The notes: generated by a model not told the origin, from the sequence alone. A stretch of DNA of 47,220 bases from Planctomycetota bacterium (GCA_021413735.1 JAIOPV010000140.1:1-47220); one strand, 5' to 3'. Shown: positions 1-8,695, counted from the stretch's first letter. Numbers and translations are program-made.

Positions 1-55
1 TGCCTAATCCATGCCGCCAACGTTCGTTCTGAGCCAGGATCAAACCCTTCAAAAT
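1..55 (-). rRNA. rrs: 16S ribosomal RNA, 5' end only
   Basis: Read on the minus strand, the first 50 or so bases contain the conserved bacterial 16S start (GTTTGATCCTGGCTCAG, then AACGAACGTTGGCGGC). The gene runs leftward out of the window, so only its first ~55 nt are present. The exact 5' end is set by analogy to the E. coli 16S start and may be off by a few bases. The gene directly upstream is purQ, in the opposite direction. Confidence 0.93.
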
Positions 56-158
56 GTTTTGAATATCTACCCTCTTGCGAAGGCAGAAATAGTTAGGTTG
101 ATCCGCCGTTGTTCGACGCTTACTCAAATTTTCTTGACCTGCCTGACCCCACTGCCAA

Positions 159-178
159 CCGGAGGTTTACACCTCCGG
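159..178. repeat. Short perfect palindrome in rRNA leader
   Basis: CCGGAGGT (159-166) and ACCTCCGG (171-178) form a perfect 8 bp stem with a 4-base loop about 100 nt upstream of the 16S start. It could be an rRNA processing stem, or one copy of a dispersed GC-rich palindrome like the others in this window. The sequence alone does not decide. Confidence 0.5.
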
Positions 179-244
179 CTCGCCTTGAAGCCCGACTTGG
201 GCCAGGGATTTGATTCACGCCGAATACAGCGTAAATCCACCCCT

Positions 245-273
245 CTTAAGGCTATCTGATACCAACTTGTCAA
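245..273 (-). promoter_or_regulatory. Possible rRNA promoter
   Basis: On the minus strand there is a perfect TTGACA (-35, bases 273-268). It is followed after 17 bases by CTTAAG, a weak -10 at 250-245. The distance to the 16S start (about 190 nt) suits an rRNA leader. The -10 match is poor (3 of 6), so this is only a candidate. Confidence 0.3.
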
Positions 274-585
274 AGATCAACATTTGCTTCAAGGTATTCG
301 CTTGGAACCTTGCGGCTCTTTCGCTTTCGCTTGTCGCGGTCACCATTGCGTTGCAGTGGTATCGGAATGATAAGGGAAAGCCCGGAGGTGTCAACCCGCC
401 GGCCGAAAAAAATTGGGAAAGGGTCCCCAAGCCCCCGGAAGGTGGCTTTCTTGCAGATTGGTGACCTGCCAGACTCCGACCGCGTCTCACCCACTAGATT
501 GAGGAGCGTGCAGACGTTACAACGAGTGTGTTCCGTGACTTTGTGCGGGTCAAGCACAAAGTCTGGCCTTCATGGATATTTCGTC

Positions 586-1368
586 ATGGCTACCCCGCAC
601 GCACTGATACTCCGCGCACCGGGCACCAACTGCGACCACGAAGTCCAGTCGGCTTTCGAGATGGTTGGCGGTCGCGGAACCCGCTTGCATCTGAACGCAC
701 TTCGCGAAAACCCACGCCAACTCCGCGACTTCCAGATTCTCGTGCTGCCGGGCGGCTTCTCTTATGGCGACGACATCGCCGCGGGGAAAGTGCAGGCTCT
801 TTACCTGCAGCACTTCCTCAGCGATGCGTTGCGAGCCTTCCGCGACGACACGAACGAAAAGCTTATCCTCGGTATCTGCAACGGCTTTCAGGCCATGCTG
901 AAGGCCGGGCTTCTCGTGCCTGCCGACGAAGACGGCCCGCTCGCCACGCTGACGAACAATGATTCCGGCCACTACGAGGATCGCTGGGTTCATCTCCAGG
1001 CGACACCTGGGAAATGTCCGTTCCTGAAAGGCGTTCATCGCATTCATGTGCCGATCGGGCACGGCGAAGGGAAGTTCGTGACGCGGAAGCAGTGGATCGC
1101 GGAGGGGCTTGCTCAGGCGGGCCAGGTGGTGCTGCGTTATGTCGATGGAAATGGAAATCGTGGCGGCTTCCCCGTGAATCCGAACGGCTCACAGGAAGAC
1201 ATCGCCGGCATCTGCGACGTGACGGGCCGAGCGTTGGGACTGATGCCGCACCCGGATCGGCACCTGTTCCCGACGCAACATCCGCAATGGACTCGCCACG
1301 GCTTGAAAGCCGAGGGCGACGGATTGCAGGTCTTCCGCAACGCCGTCGAGTTCTTCAAGAAAGACTGA
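586..1368 (+). CDS. purQ: Phosphoribosylformylglycinamidine synthase, glutaminase subunit PurQ
   Basis: Predicted 260-residue class I glutamine amidotransferase. PurQ releases ammonia from glutamine for the PurL subunit, which turns FGAR into FGAM in purine synthesis (cytoplasm). Visible motifs are APGTNCDHE near residue 12, GGFSYGDD at 56-63, the nucleophile Cys98 in GICNGFQ, and MPHPDRH at 220-226 supplying the catalytic His222. Most PurQ proteins read HPER there; here the acid is Asp224, a conservative change. The frame is open further upstream, but homology begins at the ATG at 586. purS and purL are not adjacent. A 35 bp inverted repeat lies 16 bases past the stop and may end the transcript. 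Confidence 0.93.
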   Translation: MATPHALILRAPGTNCDHEVQSAFEMVGGRGTRLHLNALRENPRQLRDFQILVLPGGFSYGDDIAAGKVQALYLQHFLSDALRAFRDDTNEKLILGICNGFQAMLKAGLLVPADEDGPLATLTNNDSGHYEDRWVHLQATPGKCPFLKGVHRIHVPIGHGEGKFVTRKQWIAEGLAQAGQVVLRYVDGNGNRGGFPVNPNGSQEDIAGICDVTGRALGLMPHPDRHLFPTQHPQWTRHGLKAEGDGLQVFRNAVEFFKKD

Positions 1369-1384
1369 GGAGAAAAGAGGAAGC

Positions 1385-1500
1385 GTTTTATCCGCAGATT
1401 ACGCAGATAGACACAGATTTGAAAACAGAGAAGAAAGATCAATTTGATTTCTGCTCTGTCTTTATAATCTGTGTCTATCTGCGTAATCTGCGGATAAAAC
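1385..1500. repeat. Long inverted repeat with perfect 35 bp arms between convergent genes
   Basis: Arms at 1385-1419 and 1466-1500 are perfect reverse complements. The 46-base centre contains further complementary pieces (ACAGAG with CTCTGT, ATCAA with TTGAT), so the whole 116 bases could fold into one long hairpin. The arms are built on the motif CGCAGATTACGCAGAT, which resembles short repeats scattered through many environmental bacterial genomes. It lies between the ends of purQ and the aminotransferase and could act as a two-way terminator. It is AT-richer than its surroundings. Confidence 0.9.
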
Positions 1501-1513
1501 TCTTCTGTCCTAA

Positions 1514-2713
1514 CTATTTCCCGCTGGCCATCCACTCCGCGAGTTTCGCCAGGCCGCCCTCGATCGTCGCACGATTTGTCGCGAACGACATCCGCACGAA
1601 GCCCTCGGCGCCGAATGCCACGCCAGGCACCAGGTTCACATACGCCTGCTCCAGAAGCGTGTTACAGAACGTCAGCGAATCGTTCACGACCTTGCCGCCG
1701 AAGGTCTTGCCGAAGACTGCCGACACGTCGAAGAACGCATAGAACGCGCCATCGGACTTCACTACCTTCGCGCCGGGGATCGCGTCGAGCAGCTTGTAGG
1801 TCAGTTCCCGGCGAGCAGCAAACTCCTTCCGCATCTCAGCGACGCATTCCTGCGGGCCATCGAGAGCCGCGATCAGTGCTGCCTGCGACACCGACGACGG
1901 GCAGCTCGTTTCCTGGCTCTGAATCGTATCCATCGCCTTCACCACGGCGGTCGGCGCGATCGCCCAGCCCATTCGCCAACCGGTCATGGCGTAGCTCTTA
2001 CTCGCGCCGCTGATCGTGATGATGCGATCCTTCAACGCCGGCCGCAGCGTCGCCACGCAGGTCGGCTTCGAGTCACCGTAGGTGAGCTGTTCGTAAATCT
2101 CGTCGCTCAGAATCGCGGCGTCGCTGTTGGCCAGCAGCACATCAACGAGCGCTTCCAGTTCCGCACGCGAATACACGGTGCCGGTCGGATTGCACGGCGA
2201 ATTCAGCATCAGGATGCGTGTTTTCGGCGTCAGCGCGGCCTTGAGCTGCGCCGGCGTCATCTTGAAGCCGCTCTCGGGGGTCGCGTTCACGAGAACCGGA
2301 GTCGCACCGGTCATGCTCACGAGGTCGGAATAGCTCACCCAGTACGGCGTCGGAATGATGACTTCGTCACCAGGACCGACGATTGCCGCGAGCGTGTTGT
2401 GGATCGAATGCTTCGCGCCGTTGGAAACGATCACGTTTTCGGGAGTGCAGTCGTAGCCGTGGAATTTCTTGTACCAGCGACAGATCGCGGCCTTCACTTC
2501 CGCAGTGCCCGACGTTGGCGTGTAGTGCGTCTGACCGCCGATCGCCGCTTTCTCGGCGGCATCGCAAATGTGTTTGGGCGTGTCGAAATCGGGTTCGCCG
2601 AGACTGAAGTCCCAGACTTTGATGCCAGCAGCCTTGAGTTGACGGGCCTTCGTGCCCGCGGCTATTGTGGCGGACGGCTTCACGGACGCGGCCAATTGGG
2701 AGATGCGGATCAT
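1514..2713 (-). CDS. Aspartate/aromatic-type aminotransferase, class I (PLP)
   Basis: Predicted 399-residue fold-type I PLP enzyme of the aspartate aminotransferase I-beta group (aspartate, or aspartate/prephenate, as amino donor or acceptor). Visible are LGEPDFDTP (38-47), YTPTSGT (64-70), NSPCNPTG (171-178), the cofactor-binding Asp204 and Tyr207 in SDEIYEQL, and the Schiff-base lysine Lys239 in SGASKSYAMTGWRMGW. The substrate arginine is probably the one in FVRMSFA near the C-terminus. The start at 2713 (MIRISQLAAS) fits the family; an in-frame upstream ATG at 2734 would add seven residues. AGGG lies 11 bases before the chosen ATG. Substrate range cannot be read from sequence. It diverges from the glycosyltransferase gene across 80 bases. 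Confidence 0.9.
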   Translation of the reverse strand: MIRISQLAASVKPSATIAAGTKARQLKAAGIKVWDFSLGEPDFDTPKHICDAAEKAAIGGQTHYTPTSGTAEVKAAICRWYKKFHGYDCTPENVIVSNGAKHSIHNTLAAIVGPGDEVIIPTPYWVSYSDLVSMTGATPVLVNATPESGFKMTPAQLKAALTPKTRILMLNSPCNPTGTVYSRAELEALVDVLLANSDAAILSDEIYEQLTYGDSKPTCVATLRPALKDRIITISGASKSYAMTGWRMGWAIAPTAVVKAMDTIQSQETSCPSSVSQAALIAALDGPQECVAEMRKEFAARRELTYKLLDAIPGAKVVKSDGAFYAFFDVSAVFGKTFGGKVVNDSLTFCNTLLEQAYVNLVPGVAFGAEGFVRMSFATNRATIEGGLAKLAEWMASGK

Positions 2714-2793
2714 GTCGCGTTCGACCCTAAACACAGTGCGTGGGATGCGGTAAACACCAAAGGTTCATGGTACGCGATTCTCTCGAGACGCAC

Positions 2794-4059
2794 ATGCATA
2801 TCGCACAGTTCGTTCACCGATACCCGCCGGCGCTCGGCGGCGCTGAGGCGTACACGGCTCGGCTGTGCGAACATCTCGCGGGTCACGGCGACAGCGTCAC
2901 CGTGTGGACGACGACCGCCGTGGAGTTGAATGAGTTGTGGGGTGTTTGCCACTTGCGGCGTAGCAGTGAGAGCGCCAGTGCAACGCCGCAAGCGGCGAAG
3001 AACCCAACGGTGAATCGTTATCCCCCCCTGCACTTCCCTGGTCGCCGCTACATCCTGAAAGCGCTCTCGCTGCTGCCCATACGCCCGTGGCAATGCCTGA
3101 CCACGCCGTGCAATCCAGTGTGCCCTCAGATGTGGCGCGACGCAGGCAACTTCAACGGTCCGCTCGACGCGGTTCACGCCACCGCGTTCCCGTATTCGTT
3201 TCCGATCATGTGCGGGCTCAGACTCGCGAGGCGACGAAGGGTGCCGTTCTTCATCACGCCGTTCCTGCACATCGGCGACATCGACAACCCCAACGACCTC
3301 ACCCGGCGACAGTACACGAAGCCGCATCTGCGCTGGTTACTGCAACAGGCAGATGGAGTGTTCGTGCAAACGCGAGCCGAGAGTGACATTGCGTTGTCAC
3401 TCGGCGTGAGGGAAGATCGCGTTCACCTGCAAGGGTTGGGCGTGGACCCTGCCGAATGCACCGGTGGCATTCGTGCCGCGTCGGATGAAGTGATCGTCGG
3501 TCATCTCGCGAACAACAGCGAGGAGAAGGGAACGTGCGATCTGTTGCGAGCGGCCGAAAGCCTGTGGGATGCGGGTCAGCGGTTCCGCGTGGTGTTGGCA
3601 GGTCCGGAGATGCCAAACTTCCGTGCGTTCTGGGAAGGCTTCGCGAGAAAGCAGCACGTCACGCGGCTCGGAGTGCTGACCGACGAGCAGAAGCGTGATT
3701 TCTTCGCGGGAATTGATGCGTTTGCGTTACCATCGCGGACGGATTCGTTCGGGTTGGTGCTGCTGGAAGCATGGGCGAACGCGAAACCGAATCTCGTGTA
3801 TCGGGCTGGCGGTCCGGGGGAGCTGGTTCGCCACGAACGCGATGGCTTGCACGCACGCTGCGGCGACGTGGCGGAACTCTCACAACAACTTGCGCGACTC
3901 GTGACCGATGCGGAGCTGCGTCACCAACTCGGTGACAATGGGTTGTCACGGCTGCCGAGTGAGTTCGGGTGGGATCGCTCGCTGTCGCTGTTCCGCGGCG
4001 TGGTGGCGAGCACCCCACGGACCACCAAGGCTCGTCAGAGCGAAGCGATCCCTGTGTGA
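2794..4059 (+). CDS. Glycosyltransferase family 4 (GT-B fold)
   Basis: Predicted 421-residue retaining glycosyltransferase that moves a sugar from a nucleotide donor onto a glycan or lipid acceptor at the membrane face. The N-terminus, MHIAQFVHRYPPALGGAEAY, is typical for GT4: GG loop, then E. The C-terminal donor domain shows SEEKGTCDLLRA, FALPSRTDSFGLVLLEAWA (an acidic-x7-Glu variant with Asp first) and GGPGELV. The start at 2794 matches this N-terminus; earlier in-frame starts give an unlikely leader. Residues about 50-75 are odd: they are encoded by a palindromic repeat inserted in frame (see 2948-2996). It ends 7 bases from the convergent HEAT-like gene with no terminator between. Donor and acceptor unknown. 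Confidence 0.87.
   Translation: MHIAQFVHRYPPALGGAEAYTARLCEHLAGHGDSVTVWTTTAVELNELWGVCHLRRSSESASATPQAAKNPTVNRYPPLHFPGRRYILKALSLLPIRPWQCLTTPCNPVCPQMWRDAGNFNGPLDAVHATAFPYSFPIMCGLRLARRRRVPFFITPFLHIGDIDNPNDLTRRQYTKPHLRWLLQQADGVFVQTRAESDIALSLGVREDRVHLQGLGVDPAECTGGIRAASDEVIVGHLANNSEEKGTCDLLRAAESLWDAGQRFRVVLAGPEMPNFRAFWEGFARKQHVTRLGVLTDEQKRDFFAGIDAFALPSRTDSFGLVLLEAWANAKPNLVYRAGGPGELVRHERDGLHARCGDVAELSQQLARLVTDAELRHQLGDNGLSRLPSEFGWDRSLSLFRGVVASTPRTTKARQSEAIPV
2948..2996. repeat. Palindromic element inside the GT4 coding sequence
   Basis: GCCACTTGCGGCGT (2948-2961) pairs with ACGCCGCAAGCGGC (2983-2996) with one mismatch. The same core (GCTTGCGGCGT / ACGCCGCAAGC) forms the perfect intergenic palindrome at 12213-12260. 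Here it is translated, keeps the frame, and adds a Ser/Ala-rich stretch (LRRSSESASATPQAAK) that looks foreign to GT4 proteins. The centre has diverged, which suggests an older insertion under selection to stay open. Confidence 0.75.
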
Positions 4060-4066
4060 AATCGCG

Positions 4067-4858
4067 TCACTTCCGCTTCTTCTTTTTCTTATCGGCTTTC
4101 CGTTGCTTCGCTCGCGACTCGGCTCGTTGCTTGGGATTGAGAGCCGACTGTGGGCGGACCCAACCACCCTGCTGCCGGAGAGTTGGCTTCGGACCCAGAC
4201 CGAACGCGTATTTCGCATCTGCCACGCTGCCAACGATGCTTTCATCGACCTCACCTCTGAGATACGCGACTTCAATGGCTGGCCACGCTTCGACAGCCTT
4301 CAAATCGAGGAGGTCGCTAACCACGAACCCATTCAAAGTGGGGTCGATTTTGATCCCGGATTGAAGCACCTTCGTAAGGTGGCCGATTATCTCGCCGCGA
4401 ACTTCTGTGTGCTCCTTGGCAATTTGGCCGAGACTCGTCGCAAGATCGTTTGCCGACTCTTGGCCCACATAGCGGCGTTCCAATCTCGCCAGAATCGGCG
4501 CAATCGCAGCGGGACCGATTTGCCCGAGAACCTCGGGTACGTCTTCTGTTACCCAGTCAATCCATTCGCCGTCATCCTGCTCAGCAATCAAGTCAAGCAA
4601 AGGCTCAATCGCAGCCTCAGCACGAAGTTGACCCAGCGCCCGCCAGGCATGGATGAATGCGTAAATCGCAGGCGGCTCCTCCGCGTCATCGTTGTCATAA
4701 TCCCAGTCGAAGAGTTCTTTGTCCTGCATCAAGCGAATCAGTTCCGGGACGTGTTCCATCCCGATCCCGAATTTCGCGTAATCGATCTTGGTGGCCCTGT
4801 CGAGGGCGTCGCGTCCGAGGTTAAGCAACTCACCCACTGGCCCTGTGTAAACTCCCAT
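4067..4858 (-). CDS. HEAT-repeat-like protein, possibly DUF1186-type
   Basis: Predicted 263-residue soluble protein of paired helices, consistent with HEAT-like repeats: YAFIHAWRALGQLRAEAAIEPLLDLI near 68-93, then VPEVLGQIGPAAIAPILARL, then LATSLGQIAKEH. It resembles DUF1186-type proteins, but I hold that family name loosely. The tail is strongly basic and ends in KADKKKKKRK, which could bind nucleic acid or acidic partners. The start is well supported: AAAGGAT lies 7 bases before the ATG. It begins 18 bases after the stop of the radical SAM gene on the same strand, so the two are probably co-transcribed. Function unknown. Confidence 0.75.
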   Translation of the reverse strand: MGVYTGPVGELLNLGRDALDRATKIDYAKFGIGMEHVPELIRLMQDKELFDWDYDNDDAEEPPAIYAFIHAWRALGQLRAEAAIEPLLDLIAEQDDGEWIDWVTEDVPEVLGQIGPAAIAPILARLERRYVGQESANDLATSLGQIAKEHTEVRGEIIGHLTKVLQSGIKIDPTLNGFVVSDLLDLKAVEAWPAIEVAYLRGEVDESIVGSVADAKYAFGLGPKPTLRQQGGWVRPQSALNPKQRAESRAKQRKADKKKKKRK

Positions 4859-4876
4859 GTCTGATCCTTTCTGATG

Positions 4877-5986
4877 TTACCGCGTTTTCAGGCCCAGTTG
4901 CAGCAGTTCCCCAGTGAAGTTCGCTTTCTCAGCGGTCCAGTTACCAACCTTACCGCCGCCACCGTTCACGCCTGCCGCCAGCCCGCGAGTCAGCACGTAC
5001 CAGCAGAAGAAGCAGTGATTGCTCGTCGCGCCCGGCAACGCATTCGGATCACGGGCGAGAATCTCGTCGCGAATCGCGGTCAACCCTTCGCGGAAGATCG
5101 TGCCCACAATCGGATGCTTCCGACCAAACGCGATGATCTCTTCCACCGTATCCGTGTGGATGTTGCCGATCGTCAGTTGATCCAGGTCCGACGCGAACCC
5201 GCAACACGGTTTCACTTCGCCCTTCGGATTCACGATCAGCGCTTGCCCCGGCCCCTCGCAGAAATCCTCCTTGAACCACTCCCCGTCCCACGGATTGCCG
5301 GGCAAACCCTCGGCACGCTCCACTGTTGCCAGGTGATTCCAGCACGCGGTCATGGTCATATCTTCGTTCACCAGCATGAAACGGCCGAGCAGGTCGGACC
5401 ACTCCACCACGGCATCGAGTGCCTTCGCGAGTCTGCGAATTGGCTCCAATCCCGCATCCGGCGACCGGCTCGCATAGCTGAGTGACAACACGTTGTCGCG
5501 GTCGAACACCTCGCGTGTCACCCGGCAGAACTCGGCGAGTTTCGCGATGTCCATGCCGTGGAATTTGTCAACGCTCAGACCAATCTTGCCCGTGAATCCC
5601 GCATCGCGGAGTTGCGTTAGCACCTGGTTGGCGTGCTTCGCGTCGGAATGCCAGACGCCGTTGGTCATGAGCTTGTCGAAGCGGAAGCCGAGTTTCGCGG
5701 CACGTTTCGTGAGGGCGTTCAGGAACTCCGGGTACAGAAATGGTTCGCCGCCGGTGAAGCCGAGGATTTCGATTCCCGCGGCGTGTGCCTGTTCCAGAAA
5801 CCGCACGGCGGTCGGGATGTCAAGGCGATCGGTCCACTCGATGGGAACGCAGCAGTGTGGGCAACTCAAGTTGCACTGATATGTGCCTGCGAACGACAGG
5901 TAGTTCGGCCTGAACGTGCGGGTTCGGCGTTTGACCGGTCGGCTTTCGCCTCGTGATAACGGTGGCGTGCTGTGAGGCTCAGGCAT
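4877..5986 (-). CDS. Radical SAM protein
   Basis: Predicted 369-residue radical SAM enzyme. The 4Fe-4S cluster motif CNLSCPHC (Cys38, Cys42, Cys45; Cx3Cx2C) is followed by the SAM-binding GGEPFLYP. Later cysteines (CEGPGQ, KPCCGF, NHCFFC) resemble a SPASM/twitch-like auxiliary cluster region, suggesting modification of a peptide or protein, or cofactor synthesis. VNPKGEVKPCCGF is typical of SPASM-like ends. The ATG at 5986 is chosen; a TTG at 6010 would add eight residues. It leads the pair with the HEAT-like gene 18 bases downstream. No small precursor peptide is evident nearby, so the substrate is unknown. Confidence 0.85.
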   Translation of the reverse strand: MPEPHSTPPLSRGESRPVKRRTRTFRPNYLSFAGTYQCNLSCPHCCVPIEWTDRLDIPTAVRFLEQAHAAGIEILGFTGGEPFLYPEFLNALTKRAAKLGFRFDKLMTNGVWHSDAKHANQVLTQLRDAGFTGKIGLSVDKFHGMDIAKLAEFCRVTREVFDRDNVLSLSYASRSPDAGLEPIRRLAKALDAVVEWSDLLGRFMLVNEDMTMTACWNHLATVERAEGLPGNPWDGEWFKEDFCEGPGQALIVNPKGEVKPCCGFASDLDQLTIGNIHTDTVEEIIAFGRKHPIVGTIFREGLTAIRDEILARDPNALPGATSNHCFFCWYVLTRGLAAGVNGGGGKVGNWTAEKANFTGELLQLGLKTR

Positions 5987-6151
5987 GGTGTCGGCTCTGG
6001 TGTGGGGCAACTACCAGTTTAGCGGTTACGCACACGAGACAACCCACAGACTCCAGTTGCGAAAAAACGATGAGAATGACTCCAACGGGGCACGTTCGGG
6101 GTTTAATCTGTTACTACCCGTCGTCGTCCGTTGGAATCGGGGTGTCACGCC

Positions 6152-8695
6152 ATGTCTCGTTTTGCCCTCGCAAGCATCGCTCTGGCCCTCGGCTGGAACT
6201 CGCCCGCCCTCGCGCAACCCACCAAGGGAACAGGCTTTGCCGACAAGCCGACACAAGATCAACTCGCATTCTTCGAGAAGAAGATCCGCCCGGTTTTGGT
6301 CGAGAGCTGTTACAACTGCCACTCAGCTCAAGCCGAGAAGGTGAAGGGTGAACTGCTGCTCGACACTCGCGAAGGCATCCGCAAAGGCGGTGCGACCGGG
6401 CCGAGCATCATTCCGGGGAATGTCGAAAGAAGCCCTCTCATCAAGGGTCTGCGACACAAAGACCCCGATACGGCGATGCCACCGAAGGCGAAGCTGCCTG
6501 ACGCTGTAATCGCCGACTTCGAGGCGTGGGTGAAGATGGGCGCACCCGACCCCCGCGACGGGAAAGCGGTCGCCAGCAACAAGTACGTCGTCGATGTCGA
6601 GAAGGGCCGTTCGTTCTGGGCGTTCGTGGCACCCAAGAAGTCGCCGGCCCCGGAAGTGAAGAACGCCGCGTGGGCAACCTCAGACATCGACCGTCACTTG
6701 CTCGCGGATCTGGAGAAGAAAGGTATCAAGCCGGTTGGCGATGCCGACAAGCGAACGCTGCTTCGTCGAGTGTATCTCGACCTCACTGGCTTGCCGCCAA
6801 CCTCCGAAGAGATGGAAGCGTTCGTGGCCGATGCTGCCCCGAATGCGTTCGAGAAAGCCGTCGATAAGTTACTCGCCTCGCCGCGATTCGGTGAACGGTG
6901 GGGTCGTCACTGGCTCGACATCGCCCGCTATGCCGAAAGCACCGGCAAGACCGCGAACTTCAACTACCCGCACGCCTGGCGTTACCGCGATTACGTCATC
7001 GCCGCGTTCAATGCCGACAAGCCTTACGATCAGTTCATCAAGGAGCAACTCGCCGGCGACCTGATGCCGAGTGCCGACCCCAAGACGAAGGCCGAGCGCA
7101 TCGTCGCCACAGGGTTCCTCGCCATCGGTCCGAAGGCGCTCAACGAAAACAGCAGTCTGCAATTCGAACTCGACATCGTGGACGAGCAAATCGACGTCAC
7201 GACGCAGGCGTTCCTTGGCATCACGGCCGCGTGTGCTCGCTGTCACGATCACAAGTTCGACCCGATTCCCACGAAGGATTACTACGCTCTCGCGGGCATC
7301 TTCCGCAGCACCGAGACTTGCTACGGCACCGTGCGATTCGTGCAGAGCCAGCGACCGAGCCCGCTGATTGCGTTGCCTGCGGAATCGGCTCCGAGTGCGA
7401 TCGCGAAGAAGCTCACCGCCGAGGAACGCACAGCGACCGAGAAGGAAATCGCCGACCTGAAGAAGAAGATCGCCGAGAGCACCGACCGCCTTGCGAACAT
7501 CTTCCCAGCTGCCCAGCTTTCGATGGCACAAAGCAAACTCGATAGCTACGAAGCCGATGGCACGCCAAAGCTGCAAGCGATGGGCGCCCGCGACAAGCCC
7601 GAACGCGGTGGCGGCTTCACACCGAAGGGGCCGTTCGGTCCGGGTGGCTTCGGGCCGAAGGGCGGCTTCGGCATGAGTCGCAGCATCGACGACAGCCCGA
7701 TCTACACGCGAGGCGAACCGAACCAACCGACCGCCGAGAAGGTCGCTCGCGGCACGCTTCAAGTGATGTCGAAAACGCCCCTGAAGATCAAAACGGGCAG
7801 CGGTCGCCTCGAACTCGCACAATGGATCGCGAGCAAAGACAATCCGCTGACGGCTCGCGTCATGGCGAACCGAGTGTGGATGCACCTATTCGGTCGCGGC
7901 ATCGTCTCGACCGCCGAGAACTTCGGGGCAGCGGGTCAACCGCCAAGCAATCCGGAACTGCTCGACCACCTTGCGATCAGCTTCATGGAAGACTGGAGCG
8001 TGAAGAAACTCGTGAAGCGAATCGTGATGAGCCACGCTTACCAGCTCGACTCGAAGTTCGACAAGGCCGCGTTCGAAGTGGACCCCGACAACGCGCTGAT
8101 CTGGCGAATGTCGCCGCGTCGGCTCGATGCCGAGAGCCTGCGGGATTCGATGCTTGCCGTGAGCGGTCAACTTGACGCGACGCCGCCGGTGGGTTCGGTC
8201 GTCGCACGAACCGGCGAAGGCCCGGTTGGTCGCCCTCGGCTCGGTGGCGATGGCATTTCGCAGGCGATCAACGACCCGAAGAACACGCACCGTTCGGTGT
8301 ACATGCCGATCGTTCGCGACAACTTGCCCGAAGCACTGGCACTGTTCGACGCCCCGGACCCGAGCCTCATCACAGCCGACCGCCCGACGACCACGGTCCC
8401 CTCGCAAGGGCTGTTCATCCTGAACAATCCGTTCGTGATTCGCTCATCGGAAGCGGTCGCTGACAAGCTGTTGAAGTCTACGACGACTGAAACCGAACGC
8501 ATTCGGGCGGCATACCTGACGTTCTACGGTCGCGCTCCTGGCGAAAAGGAACTCGCCACAGCCGAGAAGTTCCTCAAGGGATTCCAGGCGCAACTGGCGA
8601 AGGATCGTGTTCCCGCGACACGTCAGGAACGCGAGACGTGGGCAGCCTTCTGTCAGGCGTTGTTCGCGAGTGCTGAGTTCCAATATCGGAAGTGA
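6152..8695 (+). CDS. Planctomycete cytochrome c / DUF1549 / DUF1553 protein
   Basis: Predicted 847-residue exported protein of the family expanded in planctomycetes. In order: a signal peptide (MSRFALASIALALGW, cleavage near AQP); a PSCyt1 heme-binding segment with CYNCH at 53-57; DUF1549 (PSCyt2) from about 175 with LLRRVYLDLTGLPPTSEE and FGERWGRHWLDIARYAES; a second heme motif CARCH at 361-365; a Gly/Phe-rich stretch near 490-510; and DUF1553 (PSD1) from about 550 with ANRVWMHLFGRGIV and MSPRRLDAESLRD. The family's function is not established; a redox role in breaking down complex glycans has been proposed. The ATG at 6152 gives the signal peptide; an upstream TTG does not. It is followed by the DUF1501 gene, its usual partner. 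Confidence 0.95.
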   Translation: MSRFALASIALALGWNSPALAQPTKGTGFADKPTQDQLAFFEKKIRPVLVESCYNCHSAQAEKVKGELLLDTREGIRKGGATGPSIIPGNVERSPLIKGLRHKDPDTAMPPKAKLPDAVIADFEAWVKMGAPDPRDGKAVASNKYVVDVEKGRSFWAFVAPKKSPAPEVKNAAWATSDIDRHLLADLEKKGIKPVGDADKRTLLRRVYLDLTGLPPTSEEMEAFVADAAPNAFEKAVDKLLASPRFGERWGRHWLDIARYAESTGKTANFNYPHAWRYRDYVIAAFNADKPYDQFIKEQLAGDLMPSADPKTKAERIVATGFLAIGPKALNENSSLQFELDIVDEQIDVTTQAFLGITAACARCHDHKFDPIPTKDYYALAGIFRSTETCYGTVRFVQSQRPSPLIALPAESAPSAIAKKLTAEERTATEKEIADLKKKIAESTDRLANIFPAAQLSMAQSKLDSYEADGTPKLQAMGARDKPERGGGFTPKGPFGPGGFGPKGGFGMSRSIDDSPIYTRGEPNQPTAEKVARGTLQVMSKTPLKIKTGSGRLELAQWIASKDNPLTARVMANRVWMHLFGRGIVSTAENFGAAGQPPSNPELLDHLAISFMEDWSVKKLVKRIVMSHAYQLDSKFDKAAFEVDPDNALIWRMSPRRLDAESLRDSMLAVSGQLDATPPVGSVVARTGEGPVGRPRLGGDGISQAINDPKNTHRSVYMPIVRDNLPEALALFDAPDPSLITADRPTTTVPSQGLFILNNPFVIRSSEAVADKLLKSTTTETERIRAAYLTFYGRAPGEKELATAEKFLKGFQAQLAKDRVPATRQERETWAAFCQALFASAEFQYRK

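Larger units (their letters stand above)
56..585. other. Gene-free rRNA leader and purQ upstream region
   Basis: About 530 bases without a credible gene. The short open frames here have no recognisable protein character. The left half should be the promoter and leader of the leftward 16S gene; the right half should hold the promoter of purQ. One hairpin (159-178) and one possible rRNA promoter (245-273) are listed separately. I found no convincing promoter for purQ. Confidence 0.6.

Noticed and set aside
6869-7885. 338-codon open frame opposite the PSCyt gene
   Set aside because: Fully inside a gene with clear heme and DUF1549 motifs.
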